From positions 160,033 to 224,032 of the forward strand of contig DASRBN010000001.1 of the NCBI GenBank assembly GCA_035653615.1: a stretch of 64,000 bases of DNA, given 5' to 3'. This DNA is from Ktedonobacteraceae bacterium (GTDB taxonomy: Bacteria > Chloroflexota > Ktedonobacteria > Ktedonobacterales > Ktedonobacteraceae). Of the stretch, positions 9,176 to 20,697 are shown piece by piece (position 1 is the first letter of the stretch; each line of letters starts with the position of its first letter). The position numbers and the translations under genes were made by a program. Below the pieces are notes generated by a model. The model saw nothing but the letters and a program-made list of their open reading frames with translations. It did not search any database and was not told where the DNA came from.

Positions 9176-9870
9176 ATGAACCGCTTCGTCAAAATCCTGG
9201 TTAATGTTCTGTGCGTTGGTACATTCACATTTGCTTTTCTATTTCTACCATCTGTAGCCGGAGCGCAATCTCCTCAATCGAAATGCGGAAAATGGAGTAT
9301 TGTTCCCAGTCCTGACCCCGGTATGTCCAACTCTCTCTTAAACGTAGCTGCCATTTCTAACAGCGATGCTGGGCCGTGGGTTACTATGCAGGGAATAATG
9401 GAAACAATCAAACGCTGGCCGAACATTGGGATGGAACTGCCTGGAGCGTTGTCCCCAGCCTGAACATTATGAATAGCAATTTTAATGGCGTATCTGCCGT
9501 TCCTAATAGCAACGATCTTCTGGCGGTGGGAGCTTATCTAAGTTCCCGCGAGAAAACACTGGTCGGGCAGTGGAATGGAACGAGTTGGAGTAAAATTAAT
9601 AGTCCTGATGTGGGTAAAGATTATAGCGGATTTTCGAGCGTCATTGCCCTGACTACAAACAACGCCTGGGCTGTGGGTGGTGCATTAGACCCCAACACCT
9701 TCCAGGGGCCGGCACTAGTCGAGCATTGGAACGGAAGTAAATGGAGCATCGCTCACAGCCCAGCCGTTAATGGATTCCTGAATAGCGTGACAGCAGTTCC
9801 GTCCAGTAACATGCTCTGGGCAGTTGGCGCAACTTCTAGCGGTCAGACACTTACCGAAAGCTACTGCTAA
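9176..9870 (+). pseudogene. Secreted repeat protein (beta-propeller-like), frameshifted
   Basis: The start is well supported: RBS GGGAGG 4 nt before the ATG, then a signal peptide ending near VAGAQS. The protein is made of repeats of the form NAWAVG...LVEHWNGSKWSIAHSP, about 45-50 residues each, as in secreted kelch-like propeller proteins. One base is missing near 9370-9376: the frame gives NSDAGPWVTMQG, while shifting by one restores NSDAWAVGYYAGNNG and runs on to 9870. The second part then stops abruptly after TLTESYC, in the middle of a repeat, so the gene is also truncated. Both changes argue for a decayed gene rather than a single sequencing error. Base composition is more AT-rich than the neighbours, which may mark an acquired gene. 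Confidence 0.75.
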
Positions 9871-10037
9871 ATGCAATAAACTCAGGCTATGGGGCAAGGA
9901 GTATAATTCTTACCATCTTCATGTCGACAATGACGGTGACAACGGCTACAATGGAGAAATGCTGAGGCAGGCAGTGTGCGGATTGACTGGCATGCAGCTT
10001 GCCTGATGAATGCGATGCAAGGAAAGGAAAGGTGTCT

Positions 10038-10520
10038 ATGCAAATTGAAGCCAGGCTCGAGGCCCTGGGACTCGTCCTTCCCGCAGCCCCCAAGGCCCCG
10101 CCGGGGATCAAGCTTTCGTTCTCCTGGATCCGCAAGCGCGGCAATCGGATCTATGTGTCAGGACATTCGGCTCAAGCTCCTGACGGTTCATTCCCTGGCC
10201 CCTTTGGCAAAGTGCCGACCGAGGTTTCTCTGGAGGCGGCCCAGGCCGCAGCCCGATCCACCGCCCTCTCCATGCTTGCCAGTCTCAAGCGGGAACTCGG
10301 AGACCTCGATCGTGTGACCGCCTGGTTGATGGTGTACGGCATGGTCAACGCGGAACCCGGCTACGCCCAGACCACCAATGCCATTAATGGTTTCTCGGAC
10401 CTGATTCTTGAGCTGTATGGACCAGAGGTGGGACAGCATGCTCGTGTGGCTGTCGGCATGGCGACCTTACCTCTCAACAATGCCGTCACCATTGCAGCCG
10501 AAGTGGAATTTGCGCCGTGA
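10038..10520 (+). CDS. Rid family (YjgF/YER057c/UK114) protein
   Basis: 160 residues from the ATG at 10038, chosen because AAGGAAAGG precedes it; an upstream in-frame ATG at 9999 has no RBS. The sequence RIYVSGHSAQAPDG, GDLDRVTAWLMVYGMVNAEPGYAQ and ARVAVGMATLPLNNAVTIAAEVEF matches the Atu1372-like branch of the RidA superfamily, trimeric proteins of which the best known are enamine/imine deaminases. The catalytic Arg of true RidA, which sits near the end as R-V-E-I-E, is not present (VTIAAEVEF), so classical imine deaminase activity is doubtful. A possible terminator hairpin lies at 10558-10578. Confidence 0.85.
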   Translation: MQIEARLEALGLVLPAAPKAPPGIKLSFSWIRKRGNRIYVSGHSAQAPDGSFPGPFGKVPTEVSLEAAQAAARSTALSMLASLKRELGDLDRVTAWLMVYGMVNAEPGYAQTTNAINGFSDLILELYGPEVGQHARVAVGMATLPLNNAVTIAAEVEFAP

Positions 10521-10557
10521 GATTCACCTGCACTCCCTGCCCTCTCACCGGGATCTG

Positions 10558-10578
10558 GGGAGACGAAGAGCGTCTCCC
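10558..10578 (+). terminator. Probable terminator hairpin after the Rid gene
   Basis: GGGAGACG, loop AAGAG, CGTCTCCC forms an 8-bp stem 38 bp after the stop, followed by TTGTCC. The T run is weak. Confidence 0.45.
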
Positions 10579-10690
10579 TTGTCCTGGACAAGCACTTCCT
10601 GCATGTCGGCAATCCAGGTAGACCCAGCATTGTCTGGCTTCACAACGTCTTTGCGTTCTTAAATCATCATGTGGTACGATATCAAACATG

Positions 10691-10705
10691 TATCGCAATG
10701 CGATA
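10691..10705. promoter_or_regulatory. Short palindrome upstream of the 10791 gene
   Basis: TATCGCA, A, TGCGATA is a perfect 7-bp inverted repeat about 85 bp before the ATG, so it could be an operator. No clear -35/-10 pair was found with it. Confidence 0.3.
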
Positions 10706-10790
10706 AAAGGGCATATCCTCGTATGATGCTAAAAATAGGCATACTGAGTCATCTTTAGCCATCAGGTAGTTCTCGTGAAAGGCCAGAGCA

Positions 10791-11114
10791 ATGGGCGACG
10801 AAGCCACAAGTTTCAACATCTATGACATGCGAACGGGCCGCCTGGCTGCAAGAATAGGCACCGATGAGACCGTGCAAGGCGCAGGTGATCCAGAGGCCGA
10901 GGCAACCTTGAAGGCGCTCATGCAGCAAGAAATCGTCGTCCGCGAAGAGCAGCTCAATCTCGACCCAGAAGATGAGGACGAGGAGATTGATTTGTTCCCT
11001 GAAGAGACTATGTGCTATATCGACTTGATAACGCTTCGCCCCGGCGATCCCAGGCATCTCAAGGCTTTTCTCTTGCGGCTGCCATATGTCAGCCATTACG
11101 AGGTGCGCCCATAA
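10791..11114 (+). CDS. Small acidic protein of unknown function
   Basis: 107 residues with a reasonable RBS (AAAGG, 8 nt). No TM, signal or recognised motif. It is acidic in the centre (LDPEDEDEEIDLFPEE) with a beta-like N terminus (FNIYDMRTGRLAARIG) and a C terminus LRLPYVSHYEVRP. I do not recognise a family. The stop codon is followed within 2 bp by the long perfect inverted repeat shared with the end of lon. Confidence 0.6.
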   Translation: MGDEATSFNIYDMRTGRLAARIGTDETVQGAGDPEAEATLKALMQQEIVVREEQLNLDPEDEDEEIDLFPEETMCYIDLITLRPGDPRHLKAFLLRLPYVSHYEVRP

Positions 11115-11116
11115 GG

Positions 11117-11174
11117 AGCAAGATAAGATAAAGGACCAGCACGACATTGTGCTGGTCCTTTATCTTATCTTGCT
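11117..11174. terminator. Perfect 26-bp inverted repeat between convergent genes
   Basis: Arms 11117-11142 and 11149-11174 are exact complements around a 6-nt loop (GACATT). The left arm is purine-rich and the right arm pyrimidine-rich (ends CCTTTATCTTATCTTGCT). It lies 2 bp after the stop of the 10791 gene and 8 bp after the stop of lon on the other strand, so it can act as a bidirectional terminator. Confidence 0.85.
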
Positions 11175-11182
11175 GGCTGTAC

Positions 11183-14002
<2,820 letters not shown>

Positions 14003-14081
14003 ACAAATGACCTTTTCAAAAAATGTATCTACCTGCGCATATTCTGATTCATTATTCCCGCATCACAGAGCGCCTGACCAC

Positions 14082-14513
14082 CTAAATTCTTAATTTTGGC
14101 AAATCGACCCAGAGAAAACCATTTTCATAGCGTGCAGTGGCAGCATCGGCGTCGATAGGCGCGGGAATAAATACCTCCACCCGGAATGGGCCATAGCGAA
14201 TCTGCGCCTCGTGATAGTACAAATTAGCATCATGTTCGTGGTCGTCTAGCCGTTCGCCACTGACCACAAGGGCATCCTTATAAAGAGTAACCTCGATATC
14301 TTCTTCTTTCATTCCCGCCAGTTCAATTTTCACCGTCATCATTTCTGCCGATTCGTGAATATCGGCCAGCGGCCTCCACGTCACCGAACGCTGGAGAATC
14401 GACTGCTGACTCTGCCGCAAAGCATCTTGCAAGAGTTGACGATAATGACGCTCCAGTTGCTGCTGTGACCCATCCGCGTAACGATAGGCCACATACCGAT
14501 AGCGCATACGCAT
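14082..14513 (-). CDS. Small heat shock protein (Hsp20/alpha-crystallin family)
   Basis: 143 residues, normal length. The alpha-crystallin domain is visible: PLADIHESAEMMTVKIELAGMKEEDIEVTLYKDALVVSGER, then GPFRVEVFIPAPIDADAATARYENGFLWVDLPK. The N-terminal arm is Gln/Arg-rich. It is an ATP-independent holdase that keeps unfolding proteins soluble. RBS GAGG lies 8 nt before the ATG. It is followed by lon in the same direction. No CIRCE-type inverted repeat was seen upstream; a dispersed GTAGGGGCC element occupies 14540-14580 instead. Confidence 0.93.
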   Translation of the reverse strand: MRMRYRYVAYRYADGSQQQLERHYRQLLQDALRQSQQSILQRSVTWRPLADIHESAEMMTVKIELAGMKEEDIEVTLYKDALVVSGERLDDHEHDANLYYHEAQIRYGPFRVEVFIPAPIDADAATARYENGFLWVDLPKLRI

Positions 14514-14539
14514 GGTTTGTTACCTCAAACCTGAATAAT

Positions 14540-14581
14540 GTAGGGGCCGGTTTACCGTACACACCGCCGATTGATCGGCCT
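14540..14581. repeat. GTAGGGGCC family element
   Basis: Starts TGTAGGGGCCGGTTTACCG and continues ACACACCGCCGATTGATCGGCC. It lies 27 bp upstream of the hsp20 start codon. Sequence to about 14645 (ATTATCGACCTCCTG) resembles the body of the longer copies. Confidence 0.75.
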
Positions 14582-14777
14582 TGTGAGGCGGCGGGACTGG
14601 TGCGTTCAATCCCATTATCGACCTCCTGTGGAACGATCCCCGGCCCCAATTGTTTAAGTACTCGACGTAATAGAAAAAGGCAAAGGATACAAAGTTTTAG
14701 CGATTTCAATCCCTCAATCGGGCAAGCAACCAGATAGCCTCTTTGTATCTCTTGCCTTTCCCAGTGCTGTATGGGCG

Positions 14778-14840
14778 GCCCATGTGAGCGCCCGAACTTT
14801 CATTACCATACCATGGTGTACTATGGGCGCTCACATGGGC
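14778..14840. terminator. 16-bp perfect inverted repeat after the zinc-ribbon gene
   Basis: GCCCATGTGAGCGCCC (14778-14793) and its exact complement (14825-14840) flank a 31-nt loop. On the minus strand it begins 13 bp after the stop of the 14854-15060 gene, so a terminator role is likely, although there is no T run. Confidence 0.55.
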
Positions 14841-14853
14841 ACTCTACAATTGA

Positions 14854-15060
14854 TTACGGTAATGGAAGGTCTTTTTCACCCTCGGCAAGGGCTTTCTGGC
14901 ATTCCGGGCAGAGATATTCAAATTCGGAATGGCTATCCGAAAGCACATCACTCTGGATGATACGAGCATAGCGTAAGCGAGTGGCCTTCCCACATCTCGC
15001 GCAATTGACGTATGTTTCCGAGACGGCGGCACGTCGGGTTCCAAGAACATCTTCCTGCAT
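14854..15060 (-). CDS. Small zinc-ribbon protein
   Basis: 68 residues from the ATG at 15060; a GTG three codons earlier is too close to the RBS (AAAGGCAGG). Two CxxC pairs (VNCARCGKATRLR and YLCPECQKAL) are spaced as in a single zinc ribbon. The C terminus is acidic. Such small proteins often bind nucleic acid or act as subunits, but no specific family is recognised. It reads alone on the minus strand and ends just before a large hairpin. Confidence 0.65.
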   Translation of the reverse strand: MQEDVLGTRRAAVSETYVNCARCGKATRLRYARIIQSDVLSDSHSEFEYLCPECQKALAEGEKDLPLP

Positions 15061-15247
15061 GACCGACACCTGCCTTTCTTTTCTGTTTCAAGGTAGAGAC
15101 GCAATAGATTGTACCCGCCTGAGATTACTCCCTGACGAGGGCATGACAGGCAAACCTACGCCGGGCAGAGTAAACCCGTGCCGGGTGGAGCAAGCTCGCG
15201 CCCCTACTGACCATACGAATAGCTAGTTGGCAAGAAAACAAGCCGGG

Positions 15248-15270
15248 GGGTTCCGCGATGGAACCCTTTT
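15248..15270 (+). terminator. Orphan rho-independent terminator-like hairpin
   Basis: GGGTTCC, loop GCGAT, GGAACCC followed directly by TTTT. No plus-strand gene ends here. It may close an unannotated short transcript or act as a leader attenuator for the 15414 gene. The rest of 15071-15413 holds degenerate repeat remnants (CGCCCCTACTGACC near 15200) and a possible promoter. Confidence 0.5.
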
Positions 15271-15316
15271 GATTATGGCACGAGATACATGAAAATGCAA
15301 GTTCCAGAGTTACCCC

Positions 15317-15345
15317 TTGCGAGCACCATGCGATTATGCTACTAT
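15317..15345 (+). promoter_or_regulatory. Possible promoter of the 15414 gene
   Basis: TTGCGA and TACTAT with a 17-bp spacer, four of six matches in each box. The distance to the start codon is about 68 bp. Confidence 0.35.
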
Positions 15346-15413
15346 GTTTATAGAGTCATTGTTCCTCATAGGCGTTCACTATTGTAGCGCGTGATTGCTA
15401 GCTAGTACCGAGG

Positions 15414-15929
15414 GTGAACAAAAACGAGATGATCACGCAAGCAATTAAAAACTGGCTACGCGGACTATTCGCCTGGTGGCCCTGGAAAAAATCTCCTCAA
15501 ATCACATACACTCCCGCCATCAGTCCTCTCAACAAGGGCTTATCGCAAGGATCCGCTTCGAGATCAGCGATTGATGGATTTGCACCCCAGGCTGGTATCA
15601 CGCCTCGCCTCTCGACCGTTGAAGAGTGGCCCGAACGTGTCGTCCAACCGCAAACATATTTTCCCGATGCGAGTACGCATCCCGAAAGACCTCTTCTTCC
15701 GGCCCCGCCTCCATCGCCGTCCAATGAGCAGCCAGAAAAGAAGCAAGCGGGCGATCACAAAGATACGCCCCTACATGAGTCGCCCCCGGCAGCAAAAGAA
15801 CCTGCCCGGCCCATACCTCCCACACCAGAGCAGCAGCTGGAATTTCTACAGTATCTTGTGAAGCGCGGTATTGTCAACGAGGGCTTCGACGAAGGCAAAG
15901 AACCAGAACAATATCGAAGAAATAAGTAG
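15414..15929 (+). CDS. Proline-rich protein of unknown function
   Basis: 171 residues from a GTG at 15414; an ATG at 15429 is an alternative because the only RBS-like sequence (CCGAGG) abuts the GTG. The N terminus is amphipathic with several Trp (WLRGLFAWWPWKK), which could lie on a membrane surface. The middle is Pro/Ser-rich and disordered. The C-terminal segment (TPEQQLEFLQYLVKRGIVNEGF) could form a short helix. No recognised domain. The stop codon TAG sits inside the left arm of the 35-bp inverted repeat. Confidence 0.6.
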   Translation: MNKNEMITQAIKNWLRGLFAWWPWKKSPQITYTPAISPLNKGLSQGSASRSAIDGFAPQAGITPRLSTVEEWPERVVQPQTYFPDASTHPERPLLPAPPPSPSNEQPEKKQAGDHKDTPLHESPPAAKEPARPIPPTPEQQLEFLQYLVKRGIVNEGFDEGKEPEQYRRNK

Positions 15930-15995
15930 GTTCGCACATGGAAAATTCGACCGGGCGCTACCCGGTCGAATTTTCCATGTGCGAACCTACTTATT
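15921..15995. terminator. Perfect 35-bp inverted repeat containing both stop codons
   Basis: Arms 15921-15955 and 15961-15995 are exact complements around the loop CGCTA. The left arm includes the plus-strand TAG stop (15927-15929); the right arm includes most of the minus-strand TAA stop (15994-15996). It should fold in transcripts from either side and act as a bidirectional terminator. There is no U tract. Confidence 0.85.
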
Positions 15996-16989
15996 AGCTA
16001 TTTTCGGCTCGCGTGAATCCCTGTTGTTGCGCCTCTTCCTCCGAAGTGAAGTAGACCAGGTCTTCCACGCCTTCGAGTGTGGTTCCCGTGGGATAGTAGA
16101 AACGCGTGCTGGCAACGCCTACGAATGAGGCATCCTCGTTCACGATCATCTCTTCCACATCGATCACCGGCTGGGTCGAGACAGCCGTGCCAATATCATC
16201 GACGCGCCGAATCTCCCCTGCTGGCGGCTCGGAGCTTGCGGCGCTGCCGGCACCGTTCCACCCATGCGACTGGGGCAGTTCGATGCTCTCATCCTCGGCC
16301 AGTTCTTGTAGTTCAACGCGCCGCCGCACGAGGCGGTAGGTAATAAACGTCGCCGCCAGCAGGCCAACGCCAAAACCAACCAGTGCCCAGAAGCGGCCTC
16401 TCCGCTCTCGCACAGGGTGTAATAACTCCTCGCCTCGATCTAGCGCCTCCCTGGTGGCCGTTTTACCGCGTTTGGCCAGCTCTTGCATGACCTGCCCCCC
16501 GCGCTCAGCTACATCCTGGGTAGCCTTGCCGCCACGCTCAACGACATCTTCGAAAATCTTGCCGCCACGCTCAACGATTTCCTCCGTCAACTGGCCTCCC
16601 TGCTTGAGCAAGCCCTGGCTCCAGTCGATGCCGGATTTACTCATCTCTTTGAGCAGCTTGCGGCGCTGCCTGGTCTCCTCGCGCACCGCCTTGCGTAGTT
16701 GCTTTGATTGCGCCTCCAACTGCTTTGCCTGCTGGCGCAACCGTTTCACCTGCTGGATGACCCGCTGGCGGCTCTCGGCCGTCAGTTCTTCCAGGCGATT
16801 GACCGCGTCTGCCTGTAAGTCGCCTGCGTTCTCCTGCAGTCCTTGAGCCACCTCCGGCAGCTTCTGCGAGCGCTGGCGCAGACGCTCTAAGGCATTGTTT
16901 ATAACCGGACTTGCCAATGTGTAACTAAGTAAAGCCCAGCGCAGCCAGCGATTGGCAGGCTTCCCTGAATGTTTCTGTTCTGTACCCAT
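15994..16989 (-). CDS. Coiled-coil membrane protein with a degenerate Ada-like C-terminal domain
   Basis: 331 residues from the ATG at 16989, chosen for its AAGGAG RBS 8 nt away. After a short hydrophobic region come long charged helices (about residues 35-125) and then an 11-residue repeat, VERGGKIFEDV / VERGGKATQDV / AERGGQVMQEL, as in amphipathic YtxH/apolipoprotein-like helices. A TM segment follows (FWALVGFGVGLLAATFITYRLV). The tail reads FVGVASTRFYYPTG...DLVYFTSEEEAQQQGFTRAE, which matches the frame of the Ada-type metal-binding domain (FvGn..s..yH.p.C...v.F.S.eeA...Gy.pC) but has lost the Cys and His ligands. Function unknown; a structural envelope role is inferred. Confidence 0.72.
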   Translation of the reverse strand: MGTEQKHSGKPANRWLRWALLSYTLASPVINNALERLRQRSQKLPEVAQGLQENAGDLQADAVNRLEELTAESRQRVIQQVKRLRQQAKQLEAQSKQLRKAVREETRQRRKLLKEMSKSGIDWSQGLLKQGGQLTEEIVERGGKIFEDVVERGGKATQDVAERGGQVMQELAKRGKTATREALDRGEELLHPVRERRGRFWALVGFGVGLLAATFITYRLVRRRVELQELAEDESIELPQSHGWNGAGSAASSEPPAGEIRRVDDIGTAVSTQPVIDVEEMIVNEDASFVGVASTRFYYPTGTTLEGVEDLVYFTSEEEAQQQGFTRAENS

Positions 16990-17337
16990 GCGACATGCTC
17001 CTTCTCTTTTCATCCTGCCTGGCCGCAAAGCACTCAGGCAAGTAGATAATTACCATGGGATTCTGGCAGGAATTGCTCTGATTTGCCGGGACAGCTACCC
17101 TGCCACTATATCTTCTTTTCTCTAAACACCGGCTAGAATACAGCTAACAGTATGTCAGGTGCGAGCGCGCCATGTCAAGGTTCCACACCCTGTGATATAC
17201 TCAATAAGAAGCATGGCACTGAAACGAGGAGTCTTTGCCCTCCTGGTTAAGTGGTCGTGAAAATTCATTATCGGTCTCTTGAACCGTATTATTTCGTCAT
17301 ATCTTATAGTCGAAATGACAGAAAGGGTGAATCATCT

Positions 17338-18099
17338 ATGGGACGGCTTGATGGGCGTGTCGCTTTTGTCACCGGCGCCGGTCGCGGCATTGGAGCCGCA
17401 ACAGCCTTGCGACTCGCCGAAGAAGGCGCTCGCGTCGCGCTCGCGGATATCGATACCGAAGGATGCCAGCAGGTCGCGGTCGAACTCGACCGTCTTGGGT
17501 CCGAAGGCCTCGTACTACGCTGCAACGTGGCCGATAGCGCCAATGTACAGGACGCGGTCGATCAAACTGCCGCCCATTTCGGGCGCTTAGACATCCTCGT
17601 CAATAATGCTGGCGTGATCCGCGATAACCTGCTCTTCAAAATGTCGGAAGAGGACTGGGACACCGTCATGAACGTCCACCTCAAAGGCGCGTTCCTGTGC
17701 AGCCGTGCCGCTCAAAAATACATGGTGCAGCAGAAATATGGGCGCATCGTCTCCCTATCCTCCACCTCCGCGCTTGGCAACCGCGGGCAGGCCAACTACT
17801 CGTCCGCCAAAGCGGGCTTGCAGGGCTTCACACGGACGTTAGCCATAGAGCTCGGCCCATTCGGCATCACCGTCAACGCCGTCGCCCCTGGCTTCATCGA
17901 TACCGAAATGACCCGTTCAACTGCTCGTCGCCAGGGACTCGATCCCGACCAGGTGATCGCCGAGGCCTCGAAGGTGATCCCCGTGCGGCGCGTCGGCCAG
18001 CCGCGCGATATTGCCAACGTCATCTGCTTCCTCGCTTCGGATGAGGCCGGCTTTGTCAACGGTCAGATCATCTATGTCGCGGGCGGACCGCGTAGCTAA
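17338..18099 (+). CDS. fabG: 3-oxoacyl-ACP reductase (FabG-type SDR)
   Basis: 253 residues from the ATG at 17338 (RBS GAAAGGG); a longer frame upstream lacks an RBS. Classical short-chain dehydrogenase: cofactor motif [12 protein letters not shown], and the catalytic Ser-Tyr-Lys in [20 protein letters not shown]. The end [14 protein letters not shown] is FabG-like. It would reduce 3-oxoacyl-ACP with NADPH in fatty acid elongation, though SDR substrate calls from sequence alone are tentative. guaA follows after 11 bp, so the two are probably co-transcribed; there is no functional link beyond general growth. The 16990-17337 gap holds a TATACT box near 17197 but no clear -35. Confidence 0.88.
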   Translation: MGRLDGRVAFVTGAGRGIGAATALRLAEEGARVALADIDTEGCQQVAVELDRLGSEGLVLRCNVADSANVQDAVDQTAAHFGRLDILVNNAGVIRDNLLFKMSEEDWDTVMNVHLKGAFLCSRAAQKYMVQQKYGRIVSLSSTSALGNRGQANYSSAKAGLQGFTRTLAIELGPFGITVNAVAPGFIDTEMTRSTARRQGLDPDQVIAEASKVIPVRRVGQPRDIANVICFLASDEAGFVNGQIIYVAGGPRS

Positions 18100-18110
18100 A
18101 GAGGTACACT

Positions 18111-19715
18111 ATGCAGCCCTCGCAGCGCCGCCAGGCCATCATCGTCCTCGACTTCGGTTCGCAATATAGCCGCTTAATCACCCGCCGCGTGCGCGAATGC
18201 CACGTCTACAGCGAACTTGTGCCTGCCGGCACCACCCTCGCGCAGTTGCAAGCGAATCCACACCTGGACATCAAAGGCTTCATCCTCTCCGGCGGCCCTG
18301 CCAGCGTCTATGATGAACATGCGCCAATTTGCGACCCCGCCATTCTTCACAGCGGTTTGCCCATCCTGGGTATCTGCTATGGCATGCAGTTGCTGGCACA
18401 ACAACTCGGTGGACACGTCGCGCCTGCCAGCGGGCGTCGCGAATATGGCCCCGCCACCCTCTCGCTGCTGTTCGACCCCAACACCGACCCCCAATTCTAT
18501 CGTATTTTCGACGGCATCGATGCAGCGAGAGAACTACCCGTATGGATGAGCCACGGCGACAGCGTCGACATCCTTCCCGAGGGCTTTAAGGTACTTGCGC
18601 GCACTGAAAGCAATCCTATCGCCGCTACCGGCAGCGCCCAGGGCATCATTGGACTCCAATTTCATCCCGAGGTCACGCACACGCCGCAGGGCAAGGACAT
18701 CATCCGCAACTTCCTCTATCGCATCTGCGGCTGCGAAGGCAACTGGACCACACAATCCGCTATCGAAGAGGCTATCGAACAGATTCGCCGCCGCGTCGGC
18801 TCGCAGCGGGTCATCTGTGGACTTTCCGGCGGCGTCGACTCCGCGGTCGCGGCCCTGCTCGTCCATCGCGCAGTTGGCGATCAACTCACCTGCATCTTCG
18901 TCGATACCGGTCTGCTGCGCGCCGGCGAGCCGGAACAGGTCGTAGAGACCTTTTCGCGCCACCTGCATATCCCGCTTGTCGCCGTCGATGCCCGCCGGCG
19001 TTTCCTCGACCGCCTGCAAGACGTGATCGACCCCGAACAGAAACGTAAGATCATCGGCGCAGAGTTCATCCGCGTCTTCGAAGAGCAGGCAAGCCTCCTC
19101 GCCGAAAAGGGCGGGCCGATCCCATTCCTTGCGCAGGGTACGCTCTATCCTGATGTCATCGAAAGCACCAGCCATGATACCGCCTCCACCGCTGTGCGCA
19201 TCAAAACGCATCACAACGTCGGCGGCCTGCCGGAGGACATGCAACTGAAACTCGTCGAACCCCTACGCCTGCTCTTTAAAGACGAGGTACGTGAAATCGG
19301 TCTGGCGCTGGGCCTGCCCGAAGACTGGGTATGGCGACATCCATTTCCCGGTCCCGGCCTCGCCATTCGTATTATAGGTGCCGTCAATGAAGCGCGCCTG
19401 GAAATCCTGCGTGCCGCCGATGCCATCGTCATCGACGAAATACGCCGTGCCGGCATCTATCGCGAGTTGGGCCAGGCCTTCGCCGTCCTCACCCCTGTGC
19501 AGAGCGTCGGCGTTATGGGCGATGGTCGCACCTATGCCAACCTCGTCGCCATCCGTGCCGTCACCACCGGCGACTTCATGACCGCCGATTGGGCGCGCCT
19601 CTCGCCCGACCTGCTCGCTCGCATCTCGCACCGTATCGTCAACGAAGTGCCCGCCATCAACCGTGTCGTCTACGACATCACCTCCAAGCCCCCGGCCACC
19701 ATTGAATGGGAATAG
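18111..19715 (+). CDS. guaA: GMP synthase (glutamine-hydrolysing)
   Basis: 534 residues, usual length. Class I glutamine amidotransferase domain with nucleophile Cys in [13 protein letters not shown] and [11 protein letters not shown] carrying the His-Glu pair; ATP pyrophosphatase domain with P-loop [19 protein letters not shown]-terminal dimerisation domain ending [13 protein letters not shown], the family hallmark. It converts XMP to GMP in de novo purine synthesis. It sits after fabG and overlaps the following Nudix gene by 10 bp, so all three form one transcriptional unit. Confidence 0.98.
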   Translation: MQPSQRRQAIIVLDFGSQYSRLITRRVRECHVYSELVPAGTTLAQLQANPHLDIKGFILSGGPASVYDEHAPICDPAILHSGLPILGICYGMQLLAQQLGGHVAPASGRREYGPATLSLLFDPNTDPQFYRIFDGIDAARELPVWMSHGDSVDILPEGFKVLARTESNPIAATGSAQGIIGLQFHPEVTHTPQGKDIIRNFLYRICGCEGNWTTQSAIEEAIEQIRRRVGSQRVICGLSGGVDSAVAALLVHRAVGDQLTCIFVDTGLLRAGEPEQVVETFSRHLHIPLVAVDARRRFLDRLQDVIDPEQKRKIIGAEFIRVFEEQASLLAEKGGPIPFLAQGTLYPDVIESTSHDTASTAVRIKTHHNVGGLPEDMQLKLVEPLRLLFKDEVREIGLALGLPEDWVWRHPFPGPGLAIRIIGAVNEARLEILRAADAIVIDEIRRAGIYRELGQAFAVLTPVQSVGVMGDGRTYANLVAIRAVTTGDFMTADWARLSPDLLARISHRIVNEVPAINRVVYDITSKPPATIEWE

Positions 19716-20548
19716 CCGGCATGCTCGAATTTGAAATCCTCGCCCGCGGCCTCTTCTGCCAGCACGAAGTGCAGATTGCCTACAACCCATCGCTGCGCAT
19801 GCCCATCGATTCATCGGCGCAGGCGCAAATAGATCAGCTATGGCAGCAGCAGCTTGCCATAGCTCGCCAGCAGCAATTTCCTCTCTTCGACGCTCCTTTA
19901 TTTCGTCTTGTACATGTTGCGGTACACGGGGGAATCCTGCATCTCACCCTTGGCGACACGACCTACAAGGAATATACCGCCAGCCGCCAGCCAGCTTTCA
20001 TGCGGGGCTATAGTCGCGAGCAGTTGAGCAACCCGCTCGCCGTGTGTTCGGTGGTCGAAACCGGCGACGGCTTCATCCTCTACGAACAGCGCCAGCATGT
20101 TGCCGTTCATGCCGGGCGCTATCACGTCATCGCCGGCTTCTTTGAACGCAATATGGATAGGGATGCACAGGAAAAGCCCGATCCATTCGCGGCCATGCGA
20201 CGTGAGATGCGCGAAGAGACCGGTATCCAGCCTGCCGATATCGCCGAACAATATTGTCTTGGCGTCGTCTACGATATCATCAATCCGCACGCCGAACTCT
20301 GCTTCCTGACACGTCTGCATATCCCGCTGGAGGAGGTATTGACGCGCACGCCTGAAGATAATGAGATCAAGCAATTGCGCTCACTCGCCGTCACCCCAGA
20401 ACGTTTACGCGCATTTCTCCTCGAAAATCACGGCAATATCTCGGCGACGGGCGAGCCGAATCTGCTGATGTATGGTGGGTGGAAGTATGGCGAGGGGTGG
20501 ATGGAAGAGGTGATGGAACAAGTTGATATTCCTGTGTGGAATGACTAG
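19706..20548 (+). CDS. Nudix hydrolase with an expanded Nudix box
   Basis: 280 residues; the ATG overlaps the end of guaA (translational coupling likely). A second ATG at 19721 is possible. The end of the Nudix box is clear (REMREETGI), but the segment from the first Gly (GFFERN) to RE is about eight residues longer than the canonical GX5EX7RE spacing. The N-terminal half ([36 protein letters not shown]) looks like the lead domain of larger nucleotide-sugar or nucleotide Nudix enzymes. Substrate unknown; a diphosphate linked to a nucleoside is expected. Linkage to guaA hints at nucleotide clean-up, which is inference. Confidence 0.78.
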   Translation: MGIAGMLEFEILARGLFCQHEVQIAYNPSLRMPIDSSAQAQIDQLWQQQLAIARQQQFPLFDAPLFRLVHVAVHGGILHLTLGDTTYKEYTASRQPAFMRGYSREQLSNPLAVCSVVETGDGFILYEQRQHVAVHAGRYHVIAGFFERNMDRDAQEKPDPFAAMRREMREETGIQPADIAEQYCLGVVYDIINPHAELCFLTRLHIPLEEVLTRTPEDNEIKQLRSLAVTPERLRAFLLENHGNISATGEPNLLMYGGWKYGEGWMEEVMEQVDIPVWND

Positions 20549-20697
20549 CCTCTTTTGAGATCGCTTACACAATCTTTTGCTTATATGGTACCTGTTGCCA
20601 TAAATGATATTTTCTAGTAAAATTGCAGACACAAGAGATCGGTGCCTTTCGAGCCTCCTTTCAGCCGATCATACTTATAGCCGGTGGGAGATCGCGT

